From: Eshraghiella sp045124255
Lineage (GTDB): Bacteria; Bacillota; Clostridia; Lachnospirales; Lachnospiraceae
DNA length: 24,067 nt
Direction of reading: 5' to 3'
NCBI GenBank assembly: GCA_045124255.1
Contig: JBGVLM010000049.1
Location: 1 to 24,067, forward strand
Shown here: positions 22,007 through 24,067 of the stretch, in pieces
Layout: every line of letters starts with the position of its first letter
Numbering within the stretch: the first letter of the stretch is position 1
Program-made: the position numbers and the translations under genes
The notes under the pieces: model-generated
What the model was told of the DNA's origin: nothing
Database searches by the model: none
Seen by the model: only the letters and a program-made list of their open reading frames with translations

Positions 22007-23974
22007 TTAATATTTGATAAGTTCTTTTGTTGATTCATCAACATACATTGTATATTCACCATGGGAATCCTCAGCGTGATAAAGTGTAAAATTATCTGTG
22101 CTTACATCCTTAATGGATTCAGCAGCCTTACCCATAGGCAGAACAGCACCTTTTCTGACAAAAATCAATACTTCATTAAGAGCAGCGTCAACATAGTGAT
22201 GTCCCTTTGCCATAGGAATTATGTCCTTATCGTCAAGGCTTCTGAAACGTAGCATAAGCATATCTTCAGGAAGGTAAACATATCTTCCGGCAGCATTCTG
22301 CTTATAAACAGGGGCAATCATAATACTGTCACCGACAATTAACTGGTCTTCAACCTGACGGCATGCCTTATCATCCGGATAGGCAATGGCAAGCGGAGCA
22401 AACATCAGGCTGTCATTGTCAATTGCTTTAAGATATTCACTGTACAGATAAGGAATAAGTCCGTATCTGATATTAATAAGATTACGGAAGTCGTCAATGT
22501 TTTTGAAACGGTATAATTCCTGTTCTCTTGTTCCGATTGCCGCATGATTACGGAACAGAGGAGTAAACATTGAGAGCTCAACAAATCTCATTACATAATC
22601 CTCTGTGGCGTTGGAACCGAATCCGCCCGTATCCGCACCGGTGTACATAAAGCCGCACATATTGATATTAGGAAGCATATGAATCAGCAGCTCTATATGT
22701 GCCCACCATGAAGAGTTATCACCCGTCCAGATTCCGCCATAGCGGTGCATTCCGACATAGGAGGAGCGTGAGAACATAAGAATGTTCTTGTCAGGGACTA
22801 ACTCCTTGAATGCTTCGGAAGCAGCTCTTGTCATATTGTAGCCATATAAATTATGAAGCTTGTCATGTCTTATCATCCTGCCGTTGACATTGTGGTAAAA
22901 GCTTGCGTAATCCTTAGGGTTATTTGCAAGACTGTTAACAAGCCCCTGGAATTCCCATAATTTCCAAATATCGAGGTCTGCATTTGCATATTCAGGTAAT
23001 TTTTCAAAAACCTCATTAAGCTGCTTCTCAGAATAGAAGAGTGCAGGTTCATTCATATCATTCCAGAAACCGTCAATGCCGGCATCCAAAAGAACCTTGT
23101 ATTTGTGTCCGAACCATTTTCTTGCGTCAGGATTGAGAAAATCAGGCATATAAACCTTGCCCGGCCAGACTGCAAGCACGAAATTCTCACCATTCTCATC
23201 CTTACAGAAATATCCCTTTTCAACGCCTTCTTCACATACATCATAGCCTTCTTCTATTTTGACACCTGCGTCAATTATCGGCACAAGATGGATGTCCTGA
23301 TTCTGCATTTCCCGCACAAACTCAGGGAAATCGGGAAAAGTTTCCTGATTAATTGTAAAGTCCTTGAAACGCTCCATGTAATCAATGTCAAGATATACAG
23401 CGTCAAGCGGAATATGGTTATCCCTATAACCCTTGACTACCTCTCTTACAGCATCAGCACTCTCATAGCTCCAGCGTGACTGCTGATAACCGAAAGCCCA
23501 TTTTGGTGCAATATAGCTTTTTCCGATAATTGAGCGGAATTCCTTTATAATGTCCAAATCGCTGTCGCCTGTAATGATATATAAATCATAGTCATCACCG
23601 TCAACGGTAATCGTGAGGGTGTCTAAATCCGTATAACCTATATCAAAAGTAACCGTTGCCGGAAAATCAATGAATAATCCATATCGGCTGTCACCGTCAA
23701 TCAGAATAAAATTATGTGAAGCATATAAGGAATTCTTGTCCTCATGGTGGCTTGGCTCATCTGAATTATTACTGATATATTTAAAACCACGTTTGTTAAT
23801 GCCACGCATATTCTCACCAAGACCGAATACGATATCGTCTTTGTTCATGCTTGTGGTTATGGTTCTTTTGTCCTCACTGAAAGTGAGAAAATCAGGTAAA
23901 TCAGTCGACAGCGGAATGTCTGCAATTACAGCTTCCGTATCAAAAGGAGTACCAAAAGTAAATTTCTGAATCAT
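22007..23974 (-). CDS. Glycoside hydrolase family 31, probable alpha-glucosidase
   Basis: A 655-residue enzyme without signal peptide, so probably cytosolic. The N-terminal beta-sandwich (about 1-150) precedes a catalytic barrel with the GH31 landmarks FGYQQSRWSY (161-170), YLDIDYM (194-200), nucleophile Asp306 in WNDMNEP (304-310), acid/base Asp419 in WTGDNSS (416-422), and FRNHAAIGTREQE (474-486). A C-terminal beta domain follows. The likely action is release of glucose from the non-reducing ends of imported alpha-glucosides. Other GH31 specificities cannot be excluded. In-frame starts 4 and 13 codons upstream exist, but the GGAG site six bases before ATG 23974, part of leader motif copy 3, supports this start. 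It is followed by the LRR lipoprotein gene in the same operon. Confidence 0.94.
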   Translation of the reverse strand: MIQKFTFGTPFDTEAVIADIPLSTDLPDFLTFSEDKRTITTSMNKDDIVFGLGENMRGINKRGFKYISNNSDEPSHHEDKNSLYASHNFILIDGDSRYGLFIDFPATVTFDIGYTDLDTLTITVDGDDYDLYIITGDSDLDIIKEFRSIIGKSYIAPKWAFGYQQSRWSYESADAVREVVKGYRDNHIPLDAVYLDIDYMERFKDFTINQETFPDFPEFVREMQNQDIHLVPIIDAGVKIEEGYDVCEEGVEKGYFCKDENGENFVLAVWPGKVYMPDFLNPDARKWFGHKYKVLLDAGIDGFWNDMNEPALFYSEKQLNEVFEKLPEYANADLDIWKLWEFQGLVNSLANNPKDYASFYHNVNGRMIRHDKLHNLYGYNMTRAASEAFKELVPDKNILMFSRSSYVGMHRYGGIWTGDNSSWWAHIELLIHMLPNINMCGFMYTGADTGGFGSNATEDYVMRFVELSMFTPLFRNHAAIGTREQELYRFKNIDDFRNLINIRYGLIPYLYSEYLKAIDNDSLMFAPLAIAYPDDKACRQVEDQLIVGDSIMIAPVYKQNAAGRYVYLPEDMLMLRFRSLDDKDIIPMAKGHHYVDAALNEVLIFVRKGAVLPMGKAAESIKDVSTDNFTLYHAEDSHGEYTMYVDESTKELIKY

Positions 23975-24010
23975 AAAAATCTCCATTCCGCCGCCTTTCA
24001 GTTGGCGGCA
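23975..24010 (-). promoter_or_regulatory. Leader hairpin plus GGCGGAATGGAGA motif (copy 3)
   Basis: On the minus strand, GCCGCC (24009-24004) pairs with GGCGGC (23995-23990) around an 8-base loop and overlaps GGCGGAATGGAGA (23992-23980). Its GGAG is the ribosome site for the GH31 gene. This is the most stable hairpin of the three copies. The remaining 57 bases to the window edge (24011-24067) show no gene and only a weak possible promoter. Confidence 0.5.
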
Positions 24011-24067
24011 CAAATAGTAATGAAAGATTTAAAACTTCTTCTCCGTGATGTAAAATAGTTTGTAAGA

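Noticed and set aside
23105..23479. 124-codon open frame on the plus strand
   Set aside because: It is antisense to the catalytic domain of the GH31 enzyme and has no ribosome site.
1..24067. CRISPR array, tRNA, rRNA, insertion sequence or prophage
   Set aside because: No regular short direct repeats, cloverleaf sequences, transposase motifs or phage-type genes were seen on either strand.

Overview
The window looks like a chromosomal segment from a Gram-positive anaerobe of the class Clostridia, most likely a gut Lachnospiraceae. This is an inference from moderate AT richness, strong AGGAGG-type ribosome binding sites, lipoprotein-anchored binding proteins, the LL-diaminopimelate aminotransferase (DapL) route to lysine, a NiaR-controlled NAD cluster and linearmycin-resistance-like transport genes. 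I see no tRNA or rRNA gene, CRISPR array, insertion sequence or phage gene. Coding density is high and no gap reaches 300 bases.

Left part, + strand (1-6180). The 3' end of dapL is followed by a six-gene, probably co-transcribed set: a polar amino-acid ABC importer (lipoprotein, permease, ATPase), a cytidylate-kinase-like P-loop protein, a class-III aminotransferase of the acetylornithine family, and an iron-type alcohol dehydrogenase. A strong hairpin after the binding-protein gene probably sets a high lipoprotein:permease ratio. The content suggests uptake, transamination and reduction of an amino compound, but the substrate cannot be read from sequence.

NAD block (6211-10063). niaR, nadC and nadB lie on the minus strand and diverge from nadA on the plus strand. 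The 174-base divergent region holds two near-consensus promoters. Each carries the same operator core, TGTCTTG(T/A)CAC, in the same register over its -35 box. This fits autoregulated, niacin-responsive repression of de novo NAD synthesis. A CarD-family regulator with a structured 5' leader follows.

Secretion/ABC block (10731-14283, + strand). A promoter embedded in a terminator drives an operon for a 145-aa Tyr/Thr/Ser-rich, Cys-free secreted protein of no recognised family, two half-size FtsX-type permeases and a MacB/LolD-type ATPase. This is the least familiar system in the window. In layout it recalls lactococcin-972-type bacteriocin/immunity loci, with the permease split in two.

Stress block (14284-20430). 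An HdeD-like membrane protein lies downstream of an ATPase-permease-permease ABC-2 exporter on the minus strand. It has its own palindrome-rich promoter region. The exporter diverges from a NarL-type histidine kinase/response regulator pair and a small membrane protein. The arrangement matches the Bacillus LnrJK-LnrLMN (YfiJK-YfiLMN) amphiphile/polyene resistance system. A palindrome between the two arms is the natural candidate for the response-regulator site.

Right end (20439-24067, minus strand). An intracellular GH31 alpha-glucosidase is followed 23 bases later by a leucine-rich-repeat lipoprotein containing a five-times recurring non-LRR motif. A leader motif, GC hairpin plus GGCGGAATGGAGA, precedes the start codons of three unrelated metabolic genes (aminotransferase, alcohol dehydrogenase, GH31 glucosidase).
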